Assembly (NCBI GenBank): GCA_002748015.1
Contig: PDRH01000098.1
Coordinates: 1-6,178, forward strand
Origin: Bacteroidota bacterium
GTDB lineage: Bacteria; Bacteroidota; Bacteroidia; Bacteroidales; CAJPTX01
Length of the DNA: 6,178 bases
Direction of reading: 5' to 3'
Shown: positions 1 through 6,006 of the stretch, in pieces
Layout: each line of letters begins with the position of its first letter
Position numbering within the stretch: position 1 is the first letter of the stretch
Position numbers and translations under genes: made by a program
Notes under the pieces: model-generated
The model's input: the letters and a program-made list of their open reading frames with translations, nothing else
What the model was told of the DNA's origin: nothing
Databases searched by the model: none

Positions 1-618
1 AACCAGAACAGCGATCCCCAGGATGGTACTCTGGCTGGCCTCTGGCGTTGCGACGGGGTCGTAGGTTCAGACCCCGCCCTCTCCATGATTGGCGGCTGGT
101 TCATCAACTTCTACGGCAAGAACCAGTTCGACAACTACCAGTACCCCAAAGGCTGCACCCCCGAGCAGGCCAACTCCTTCTACCAGCAGACCTTCGACCC
201 AGAGGACCCCAGCGGAACATACGTAGCCGATGGGGATAGGGTTATCATAAACTACACGGAAGCCATGTACGTAACCGCAGGCACCTTCAACGAGGCGCAG
301 CAAACATACGAGTACGAGTACGAGGTATCCGAGCCGCAGCAAGACTTCTACCACTACGAGTTCAAGGACGGAAAGCTCCACTGGTCCCAGACGCTGCAGG
401 ACATCAAGGACGGCCAGGCATCCACCATCGCCGCCTTCCAGGAGGCCGTAGACAACACCTCCGGCAAGGAGCGGGTTGCCTTCCAGGAAGAGCTGGCAAA
501 GACTAAGAAGCTATACGAAGAGGCCATCAGCAACTACAACAAGTACCTGCTGGATAACTCGATAAGCTCCGAAGTTGCAGAGAAGATCAAGGGCAGATGG
601 TTCGTAAAGGCTAAGTAG
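1..618 (+). CDS. 3' part of a gene for a beta-rich, possibly lipocalin-like protein with a helical C-terminal tail
   Basis: The reading frame is open from base 1 to the TAG at 616-618, so the gene begins upstream and 205 residues are visible. The ATG at 85 lies inside the protein, because coding-like sequence (DGTLAGLWRCDG) continues before it. I do not recognise a named family. Seen in the sequence: two GxW-type strands (LAGLW and MIGGWFINFYG), then alternating strand-like segments rich in Tyr and acidic residues (GTYVADGDRVIINY, TYEYEYEV, FYHYEFKDGKLHW). A charged helical segment follows, from about window residue 134 to 200, containing FQEELAKTKKLYEEA, and the end is KGRWFVKAK. The W-strand plus GxY pattern resembles small lipocalin-like domains of Bacteroidota envelope proteins; that is inference, not a match. 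A signal peptide cannot be judged because the N-terminus is missing. A strong terminator starts 26 bases after the stop, so this gene ends its own transcript. Confidence 0.75.
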   Translation, partial: NQNSDPQDGTLAGLWRCDGVVGSDPALSMIGGWFINFYGKNQFDNYQYPKGCTPEQANSFYQQTFDPEDPSGTYVADGDRVIINYTEAMYVTAGTFNEAQQTYEYEYEVSEPQQDFYHYEFKDGKLHWSQTLQDIKDGQASTIAAFQEAVDNTSGKERVAFQEELAKTKKLYEEAISNYNKYLLDNSISSEVAEKIKGRWFVKAK

Positions 619-643
619 CTACCACCAGCTCGCACCAACTAGG

Positions 644-684
644 GGGAAGCCCCCACACCTCTCCCCGAGGTGTGGGGGCTTCCC
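644..684 (+). terminator. Strong intrinsic terminator after the first gene
   Basis: A perfect 18-bp inverted repeat (644-661 with 667-684) closes a 5-base loop (TCCCC) and is followed directly by TTTT at 685-688. The stem is very GC-rich, with a five-G/five-C core. It lies 26 bases after the stop codon at 618. The T-run is short, but the stem strength and position make Rho-independent termination the natural reading. It should insulate the catalase-like gene downstream from read-through. Confidence 0.9.
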
Positions 685-688
685 TTTT

Positions 689-938
689 GGGCCATGCCCC
701 CTCTCTGTGACTAGGGCTGGATACGCATTTACTTCCCCACGCACCCCAAACACCTACCCCCGCCTCCGCCTCCCCTCCCTATTTCCCCGAGAAATAGGGA
801 GGGGCCCCCTAGGCATAATTAGCCCCAAAGGGCACGGAGATGCATGCAACCATTCAAAGCGGGGGGTGTTTATAGTTAACAAAGGGGCTATACCGCCCCC
901 ATAAAACATGAACATAGACCGATAGGAAGACGCAAGGA
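689..938. other. Intergenic stretch with C-rich tract before the catalase-like gene
   Basis: Between the first terminator and the gene at 939 I see no convincing gene. The 65-codon frame starting at GTG 707 has no ribosome site and a composition driven by C-runs. Bases 731-788 are strikingly poor in G and full of C-runs (CCCC at 735, 744, 757, 772 and 785). The tract runs into the hairpin at 772-804. Past 810 the sequence is more mixed, with an AT-richer patch at 869-883 just before the gene. The promoter of the gene at 939 must lie here, but I find no TAnnTTTG element on the plus strand. Confidence 0.55.
772..804. repeat. Perfect 14-bp inverted repeat, hairpin without a T-run
   Basis: The left arm (772-785, CCCCTCCCTATTTC) is the exact reverse complement of the right arm (791-804), with the 5-base loop CCCGA. 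Neither strand has a T-run after the stem; on the plus strand CCCCC follows. It is therefore not a classical intrinsic terminator. It sits 134 bases before the ATG at 939 and could be a leader-RNA structure, a protein site or a backup terminator. The hairpin is certain as sequence; its function is unknown. Confidence 0.7.
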
Positions 939-2012
939 ATGAAGAAAGCGCTGAAATGGATAGGGACGGCCCTGCTGGCCGAGATACTCCTCATCGCCAT
1001 ATACCTGGGCTTCGTGCTGCCGCAGGACGATAAGACCGAGCAGGAGATGATTGACGAGATGATTGAGCTGCTGGGGGACAAAATGATGAAGGACTACGCA
1101 GCGGGCGATACCAAGCGGGATGCCCACCCCAAGAGCCTAGGGCTGGCAACAGGATACTTCACCGTGGACTCCATGCTGGACACGGACCTCGAGCAGGGGG
1201 TGTTCGTACCTGGGAAGAGCTACCCGGCCCTCCTGCGCTTCTCCAATGCCAGCGGCACGGTGCAGTCCGATGCGAAGGCCGACTTCCGCGGGCTGGGGTT
1301 GAAGCTCATCAGCGTAGAAGGAGCACGGTTCGACAGCATGGAGACGGCCAGCCAGGACTTCGTGCTGATGTCCAACCCGACGATGCCGCTGGGGACAGTG
1401 GAGCTCTTCCACGATGCGGTGTACTACTCGGTGAAGTACAATAAGCTGGTGCTACTGGCCAAGATGCTGCTCAACGGTAACATGGATGTGCTCAATCAGC
1501 TCAAGGAGGGGGCCAAGCACGATAGCAGCCCGCTGGACATTACCTACTGGAGCACCACGCCCTACGCGCTGGGTGAGGGGGCTGTGAAGTACCGCCTCGT
1601 GCCGACCTCGAAGCGCCAGAGCGAGCTACCCGACCCGCTGACGGAGAACTACCTGAGCGAGAACATGGCCCAGCACCTAGCGACGGATAGCGCCAGCTTC
1701 GACTTCTACGTGCAGAACTTTAGGGACTCCACCGCAACGCCCATAGAAGATGCGGCTGTGGAGTGGGATACGCCCTTCATCAAGATTGGTACGCTGACCC
1801 TTGCTCCGCAGCAGGTGGATACGCCAGCACGCCGCGAGCTGGCCGAGCAGCTCTACTTCTCGCCCTCCAACGCGCTGGAAATCCACCGCCCGCTCGGGGG
1901 GCTAAACCTGGCCCGCGCGCAGATATACGGGGCGCTAAGCCTCCTGAGGCACAAGCGCAACCAGCGCCCGCTGGTAGAGGGCACAAGGGCCATGTTCGAC
2001 AGCATACAGTAA
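939..2012 (+). CDS. Membrane-anchored catalase-like heme protein (y4iL-like catalase family)
   Basis: This 357-residue protein starts with a positively charged MKKALKW and a hydrophobic helix at about residues 8-27, so it is probably anchored in the inner membrane with the rest in the periplasm. From about residue 55 on it has catalase-superfamily features. His63 (DAHPKSLG) fits the distal heme histidine. RFSN at 100-103 and DFRGLGLK at 115-122 match the catalase core, and QDFVLMSNP (139-147) supplies Asn146 where catalases have the distal Asn. IHRPLGGLN (315-323) and R326-x3-Y330 reproduce the Arg/proximal Tyr pair that ligates heme. At 357 residues it is much shorter than ordinary catalases (about 480 or more) and lacks their C-terminal parts, as in the y4iL-like group. 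Peroxide removal, a peroxidase or an allene-oxide-synthase-like activity are all possible. In-frame stop TAG at 915-917 excludes a longer start; AGGA at 924-927 is the likely ribosome site. The next gene follows after 61 bases with no terminator, suggesting co-transcription. Confidence 0.88.
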   Translation: MKKALKWIGTALLAEILLIAIYLGFVLPQDDKTEQEMIDEMIELLGDKMMKDYAAGDTKRDAHPKSLGLATGYFTVDSMLDTDLEQGVFVPGKSYPALLRFSNASGTVQSDAKADFRGLGLKLISVEGARFDSMETASQDFVLMSNPTMPLGTVELFHDAVYYSVKYNKLVLLAKMLLNGNMDVLNQLKEGAKHDSSPLDITYWSTTPYALGEGAVKYRLVPTSKRQSELPDPLTENYLSENMAQHLATDSASFDFYVQNFRDSTATPIEDAAVEWDTPFIKIGTLTLAPQQVDTPARRELAEQLYFSPSNALEIHRPLGGLNLARAQIYGALSLLRHKRNQRPLVEGTRAMFDSIQ

Positions 2013-2058
2013 GCTGGATGGCATTTAGCCCCTCAGATATTCACCTAAACTAACCCAT

Positions 2059-2067
2059 AAAGAGGAG
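2059..2067 (+). promoter_or_regulatory. Clear Shine-Dalgarno site for the VIT/VWA gene
   Basis: AAAGAGGAG ends 6 bases before the ATG at 2074 and contains the AGGAG core at 2063-2067. It is the best ribosome-binding sequence in the window and fixes the start. The other starts here have only weak or oddly spaced purine tracts. Many Bacteroidota genes lack such a site, so strong translation of this gene is a reasonable inference. Confidence 0.75.
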
Positions 2068-2073
2068 TTCCCG

Positions 2074-4986
2074 ATGAATAGAAACGCAAAGCGCCTACTG
2101 GTCCTACCGCTGGTCCTGCTGGCGGGTATAGGTATCGCTATGGCTAGTACGCAGAACAGTAGGAAGGGCTACACCATCAGCATGCGCAATCCGCAGAAGG
2201 GGCAGCTGGAGGATATACGGATACAGGAGCTGAAGGTGGCAACGACCATCGCGGGGGGGATGTCGACCACCGCGATGGACATCACGCTCTACAACCCGAA
2301 TGACCGCCTGCTGGAGGCAACCTTTGACCTTCCCCTGCCCAGCGGGTGGACGCTGGCGATGTTCTCGCTCGATGTGAACGGGAAGCAGCGGGAGGCCGTG
2401 CCAGTCCCCAAGAGCACGGGGCGACAGGCCTACAAGGCGGTGGTACGCCGGGGGGTTGACCCCGCCCTGGTAGAACATGTGGAGGGCAACCGCTTCAGCA
2501 CGAGGATATACCCCTTCGCGGCGCGGGGGACAAGGCGGATTGTCGTTACGCTCGACCACCCGCTGGAGAATGCGAAGGGTGAGGATGTGTATGAATTCCC
2601 CTACACCTTCGACTACCCCATCAAGAAGTTCGGCTTTGACCTCCGCATCATTGAGCGACCGACCGCCGGGGCAAGGATAGAGGGGCTGGAGGGCGCACGC
2701 TTCACGACACACCGCTACGAGAGCGTTCTGAAGTACGATGGGGAGGACGTAAAGCTATCCGACGAGCTGCGCGTAGAGCTACCACGGGAGTACAAGCCGA
2801 CGATTATCCAGGCCAAAACGGCCGAGGGGGTGTTCTTCGCGGTGCCGCTGAGCATCCCCAACGCACTACGCCGCGCGCCGAAGCGACTGCGGGTGCAGGA
2901 GCTGAACCTGATATGGGATGCGAGCGAGTCGCAACGGGCAATAGAGAAACGGAAGACCCTAGCCGTCATCCGGGACTACCTCGAAGAGATGGACAAGGGC
3001 GAGGTGCACTTGATAACCTTTGCGCAATCCCTGCTGAAACGGAAGGACTTCAGCGTGAAGGACGGGAAGTGCCAGGAGTTGGTGGACTACCTCAAGGCGC
3101 TGCAGTACGATGGAGCTACAGACCTGAATGCCATCCCATGGGGCGACCTGGAGGCCAAGACAAGCATCGTGGTGAGCAACGGTATACATAGCATGCCGAA
3201 TGAGCTAAAGCTACCGCGCGCCGGACAGCGAGTATACTGCCTAAGCAGCTCGCCGATACGGGACGAGGCCTGGCTACGACGCATCTCGATGGGCGGGCTG
3301 TTCATCGACCTGATGAAGGTAAGCCGCTCTGAGGCCGTGGATATGCTCGGCCAGACCAACCGCCTGGCGCGGTGGTCCGTCGTGGGTGGACGGAAGGAAT
3401 ACGATTGCCCCCTATCGCCGAACCTAAGTGCAGTTACGTGGGTATACGGTAAGATGCGGTCTGGGGTTCAGGCCGTATCGGTGGACTACGGCTCGGGGGA
3501 CGAGGGCTCCATCGTGGCGGATGCGCGGACCTCCCCGCTATGGGAGGATAGCGAGATTGCCGGGCAGCTACGCCGGGGCTATACGCTGCAGGAGCTGTCC
3601 CGCCTACGCAGCGAGGGGAAGGAGCGCGAGGCAGAGGCACTGGCGCAGCGCGCAGGGATAGCTACCCCCAAGACCTCGCTGATAGTGCTAGAGAACGTAT
3701 CCGACTACGCCAACTACCGCATAGCACCACCCGCAGAGCTACGGGAGGAATACGATAGGATACTGAAGGGGATGCATGCGGACAGCGCCAGGATGAGGGC
3801 GGAGCACCTGAAGGGGCTGATAGCTCGGTCTGAGGCGCAGAGCGAATGGTGGAAGCGGAAGCCTGGAGATGCGATGCCTAGGCCTAAGGATAAGATGAAT
3901 AGAGGAGCTTCGCCCTCCCGCCCGAACTCCCGCCGGATGGAAGCCAAGTCGGTCGCCAGCCCCATGATAATGAGGGAGGAAACAATGGCCATGGAGGCGG
4001 CGGATGATGCGGAGATGGATGAAATTGTTGTAACGGGTAGCGGGGGCGGAAATAAAGCCACCGACAAATCTCTGCGGGGCAGCATACAGATTGCAGGGTG
4101 GGATTCGCAGAGTCCGTACCTTAAGGTGCTTGAGTATGCGGCGAAGGGCGAGGAGGCGAAGACCTACCACCGGCTAAAGGCGGAGTACGGGGACATCCCG
4201 GCGTTCTACCTGGATGCGGCGAACTTCTTCTTCAAGAAGGGGATGAAGGACGAGGGGTACCGCGCATTGACGACGGTTCTGGAGATAGCCGGTGGTTCTA
4301 CGGCGCTGCTACGCGCAGTGGCCAAGGAGATGGAGAAGTACGGCTACCGCGCCGAGGCGGAGGGCATCTATCGCCGGCTGATGGTGGAGGCGAGCTACCT
4401 GCCGCAGCCCATTCGGGATTTGGCGCTGCTGATTGGGCAGGACGAGGGGCGTGTGCAGGAGGCGGTGGAACTGCTCTACTCTGTGGCTACGGGCCTATGG
4501 GAGGGGCGCTTCAACGGTATAGACCTGATCGCTCTAAACGAGATGAATGCGCTGATAAACCGCTTCCCGCAGAAGGTGAAGACGAAGGGGATAGAGGAGG
4601 CGCTGCTGAAGAAGGAGCCTGTTGATGTGCGCATCGTGCTGAGCTGGGCCAATGACGACGTGGATGTGGACCTGCATGTGGTGGATCCGAGAGGGGAGGA
4701 GTGCTACTTCGGGCATAGGGAGACGATGTCGCTGGGTAAGATCTCGAACGATATGACGCGCGGTTTTGGGCCTGAGGAGTACATGCAGCGACGGGGGATG
4801 AAGGGCGAATACACCATCAAAGCTAAACTCTTCGGCGACCGTACGCAGGCGGCCATTGTGCCGAAATACGTGCATGCGGAGTGCTACCTCTATTACGGGA
4901 CTGACCGGGAGCAGAAGCAGGAGATTACGCTGCGCCTTAAGGATGAGAAGGAGATGGTTACGCTGGGGAAGATTACGTTCAAGTAG
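2074..4986 (+). CDS. Secreted VIT / von Willebrand A domain protein with helical repeats and a YfaP-like (DUF2135) C-terminus
   Basis: This 970-residue protein has a signal peptide (residues 1-24, hydrophobic core LLVLPLVLLAGIGIA, AMA|S cleavage site, no lipobox Cys), so it should be periplasmic or exported. Residues about 48-162 are a VIT domain (TLYNPNDRLLEATFDLPLPS; DPALVEHVEGNRFSTRIYPF). A VWA-like domain follows, about 270-425, with MIDAS motif D282-A-S284-E-S286 and Thr349 in GATDL; the usual third Asp is Asn369 (VVSNG). Residues 500-555 carry the GIATPKTSLIVLEN segment typical of VIT/VWA proteins. A low-complexity Met/Ser/acidic linker (600-648) leads to EIVVTGSGGG (650-659). Helical, TPR-like repeats span about 680-835. 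The C-terminus (849-970) resembles DUF2135/YfaP: RIVLSWANDDVDVDLHVVDP, then GFGPEEYM and GEYTIKAKLFG. VIT/VWA modules bind proteins; no enzymatic motif is visible. It probably shares a transcript with the catalase-like gene 61 bases upstream, and a terminator follows. Confidence 0.9.
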   Translation: MNRNAKRLLVLPLVLLAGIGIAMASTQNSRKGYTISMRNPQKGQLEDIRIQELKVATTIAGGMSTTAMDITLYNPNDRLLEATFDLPLPSGWTLAMFSLDVNGKQREAVPVPKSTGRQAYKAVVRRGVDPALVEHVEGNRFSTRIYPFAARGTRRIVVTLDHPLENAKGEDVYEFPYTFDYPIKKFGFDLRIIERPTAGARIEGLEGARFTTHRYESVLKYDGEDVKLSDELRVELPREYKPTIIQAKTAEGVFFAVPLSIPNALRRAPKRLRVQELNLIWDASESQRAIEKRKTLAVIRDYLEEMDKGEVHLITFAQSLLKRKDFSVKDGKCQELVDYLKALQYDGATDLNAIPWGDLEAKTSIVVSNGIHSMPNELKLPRAGQRVYCLSSSPIRDEAWLRRISMGGLFIDLMKVSRSEAVDMLGQTNRLARWSVVGGRKEYDCPLSPNLSAVTWVYGKMRSGVQAVSVDYGSGDEGSIVADARTSPLWEDSEIAGQLRRGYTLQELSRLRSEGKEREAEALAQRAGIATPKTSLIVLENVSDYANYRIAPPAELREEYDRILKGMHADSARMRAEHLKGLIARSEAQSEWWKRKPGDAMPRPKDKMNRGASPSRPNSRRMEAKSVASPMIMREETMAMEAADDAEMDEIVVTGSGGGNKATDKSLRGSIQIAGWDSQSPYLKVLEYAAKGEEAKTYHRLKAEYGDIPAFYLDAANFFFKKGMKDEGYRALTTVLEIAGGSTALLRAVAKEMEKYGYRAEAEGIYRRLMVEASYLPQPIRDLALLIGQDEGRVQEAVELLYSVATGLWEGRFNGIDLIALNEMNALINRFPQKVKTKGIEEALLKKEPVDVRIVLSWANDDVDVDLHVVDPRGEECYFGHRETMSLGKISNDMTRGFGPEEYMQRRGMKGEYTIKAKLFGDRTQAAIVPKYVHAECYLYYGTDREQKQEITLRLKDEKEMVTLGKITFK

Positions 4987-5030
4987 CGGAAACGATAGGA
5001 ATGGATTTATGCTAATCCTCTAGAGCTATA

Positions 5031-5068
5031 CGAGGGGCAGAGCCGCTGGGGTTTGCCCCTCGTTTTTT
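5031..5068 (+). terminator. Intrinsic terminator ending the catalase-like/VIT unit
   Basis: A 9-bp perfect stem (CGAGGGGCA at 5031-5039 with TGCCCCTCG at 5054-5062) encloses a 14-base loop and is followed by six Ts at 5063-5068. It lies 44 bases after the TAG at 4984-4986. Stem, T-run and position all fit Rho-independent termination on the plus strand. Confidence 0.88.
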
Positions 5069-5109
5069 ACCCTCTGCCTGCTTGACCAGCGACGCAAGGC
5101 AAGGGAGGA

Positions 5110-5122
5110 GGGGCTTAGCCCC
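5110..5122. repeat. Small GGGGC-TTA-GCCCC hairpin
   Basis: A 5-bp perfect stem with a 3-base loop lies between the terminator and the promoter-like element upstream of the gene at 5231. It has no T-run. It may simply reflect the many G4/C4 runs in the intergenic DNA of this window; no function is claimed. Confidence 0.35.
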
Positions 5123-5145
5123 CTGGGGATATCGAATTAATAGCG

Positions 5146-5153
5146 TATCTTTG
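5146..5153 (+). promoter_or_regulatory. Bacteroidota-type -7 promoter element (TATCTTTG)
   Basis: TATCTTTG matches the TAnnTTTG consensus of the primary sigma factor of Bacteroidota. It is set in an AT-richer patch (5131-5150) downstream of a terminator and 77 bases before the ATG at 5231, which is where a promoter is needed. Transcription would start near 5158-5161. No clear TTG -33 element is seen about 20 bases upstream, so the call rests on the -7 match and its position. Confidence 0.6.
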
Positions 5154-5230
5154 CAGGGGCGTGGTCTGCGGGGGCTGGGTGAGAAGGTGGGTTTCCATGC
5201 TGATAAACCAAAGAAGCAAAGGGTCTAGGT

Positions 5231-5857
5231 ATGAATTATATTGTCCTGCTATTCATCATCTACGCGGTGATAAAGTACAAGCAGACTCAGAAGAAGGCTA
5301 AGGCCGCAAAGGAGACAATAAGGCGCAAGCAGGAACGGAGGATGCACCGTACAGAAGGGGTTGTGGCTGACGCTGAAACGGTGGACGGGGAAGAGGTCGT
5401 AAGGGGCGATTCGCTGTCTGACTTGGTGGATTCGCTGTCTGAGCAGTGGAGTGCGGGGCAGCTTAGCGACGAGGAGCTGCTAAAAGAGCTGGAGGAGAAC
5501 GTGGGCGCGGCGAACGGCAATTCGGGGAGTTTCTACGTGGAGGATGATGAGCGGGTAAAGACCTACGAATGGGAGGATACGCTAAGCGACCGTGTAGGCG
5601 AGGAAGCATGGGTGCAAGAGCAGGATGAAGAGGGGCGAGAAGCGGTGCCGCTGGACTCCACGGAGTCGATCGAGTTCGCCGCAGGGGATCGCCTGAAGGA
5701 ACTTCGTACTGAGGTGAGCGATGGTGAGAAGTGGGCGTACTCGCTGAAGGAGCAACCAACGGTGGCGAAAAGCTTCGATGCGCGCCAGGCGATGGTCTAC
5801 TCCACCATCATGCAGCGCTGGCGACCATACGGGCGCCGGGGGCGTTCGGATTTCTAG
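5231..5857 (+). CDS. Single-pass membrane protein of unknown function with acidic linker and conserved C-terminal FDxRQAxxYSxI motif
   Basis: This 208-residue protein begins with a short hydrophobic segment (residues 2-15, NYIVLLFIIYAVIK), followed at once by a very basic stretch (16-40, Lys/Arg-rich). By the positive-inside rule this places the bulk in the cytoplasm. Residues 45-165 are strongly acidic and probably disordered, including a 7-residue tandem repeat (DSLSDLV/DSLSEQW at 60-73). The C-terminus carries SFDARQAMVYSTIMQR (181-196). From memory, similar F-D-x-R-x-A-x-x-Y-S-x-I endings occur in Bacteroidota membrane proteins of unknown role; I cannot verify this without a search. The ATG at 5231 is the only sensible start, because an in-frame TAA lies at 5204-5206. 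The ribosome site is weak. The gene appears to have its own promoter (5146-5153) and no clear terminator after its stop. No enzymatic function can be assigned. Confidence 0.8.
   Translation: MNYIVLLFIIYAVIKYKQTQKKAKAAKETIRRKQERRMHRTEGVVADAETVDGEEVVRGDSLSDLVDSLSEQWSAGQLSDEELLKELEENVGAANGNSGSFYVEDDERVKTYEWEDTLSDRVGEEAWVQEQDEEGREAVPLDSTESIEFAAGDRLKELRTEVSDGEKWAYSLKEQPTVAKSFDARQAMVYSTIMQRWRPYGRRGRSDF
5408..5449 (+). repeat. In-frame 21-base tandem duplication
   Basis: GATTCGCTGTCTGA occurs at 5408-5421 and again at 5429-5442, a 21-base period equal to seven codons. The two units encode DSLSDLV and DSLSEQW (residues 60-73 of the membrane protein). Fourteen identical bases indicate a recent duplication, with divergence limited to the last third of each unit. 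Confidence 0.8.
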
Positions 5858-5942
5858 ACTTACATGCGGGTTGAATTGGCTGCAGTGTAGCTAGGCCTAG
5901 GGGGGCGGGATTCCCAGTGCGACTGAATGGTGGGACGGCGCG

Positions 5943-5971
5943 ATAGGCATGCGGCGAGCTGCTATGCCTAT
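5943..5971. repeat. 8-bp inverted repeat between convergent genes
   Basis: ATAGGCAT (5943-5950) pairs with ATGCCTAT (5964-5971) across 13 bases. It sits in the 149-base gap between the plus-strand gene ending at 5857 and the minus-strand gene ending at 6007, where a bidirectional terminator would be expected. No T-run follows on either strand, so a terminator role is only possible. Confidence 0.4.
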
Positions 5972-6006
5972 AGGGGCTGCTGATCCCCCAATGCTCAGAA
6001 TGATGC

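Noticed and set aside
46..84. tRNA-like 3' end: GGGGTC-loop-GACCCC stem with GGTTCA inside, then CGCCCTCTCCA
   Set aside because: The stem encloses 9 bases rather than a 7-base T-loop. No matching 5' acceptor arm (GGAGAGGG) or anticodon arm lies upstream, and the bases read through as coding sequence of the first gene.
820..890. 7-bp inverted repeat TAGCCCC (820-826) / GGGGCTA (884-890)
   Set aside because: Short arms 57 bases apart in DNA full of G4/C4 runs; easily due to chance.
707..904. 65-codon plus-strand frame starting with GTG
   Set aside because: It has no ribosome site, it crosses the hairpin at 772-804, and its residues are dictated by C-runs (many Pro/Arg); no domain-like pattern.
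2104..2712. 202-codon minus-strand frame
   Set aside because: It lies antisense to the signal-peptide and VIT region of the 970-aa gene, which has clear domain content; long antisense frames are expected in GC-rich coding DNA.
3714..4170. Two overlapping minus-strand frames of 123 and 143 codons
   Set aside because: Both are antisense to the linker and repeat region of the VIT/VWA gene, with no ribosome sites and no recognisable protein pattern.
819..5122. TTAGCCCC found in three intergenic gaps (819-826, 2025-2032, 5115-5122)
   Set aside because: The contexts differ and distances to genes vary, and the reverse complement also occurs inside the catalase-like gene near 1896-1904. This is not enough for a regulatory motif without a genome-wide count.
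5891..5900. 10-base palindrome CTAGGCCTAG
   Set aside because: Single occurrence with no gene or paired half-site context to suggest an operator or attachment site.
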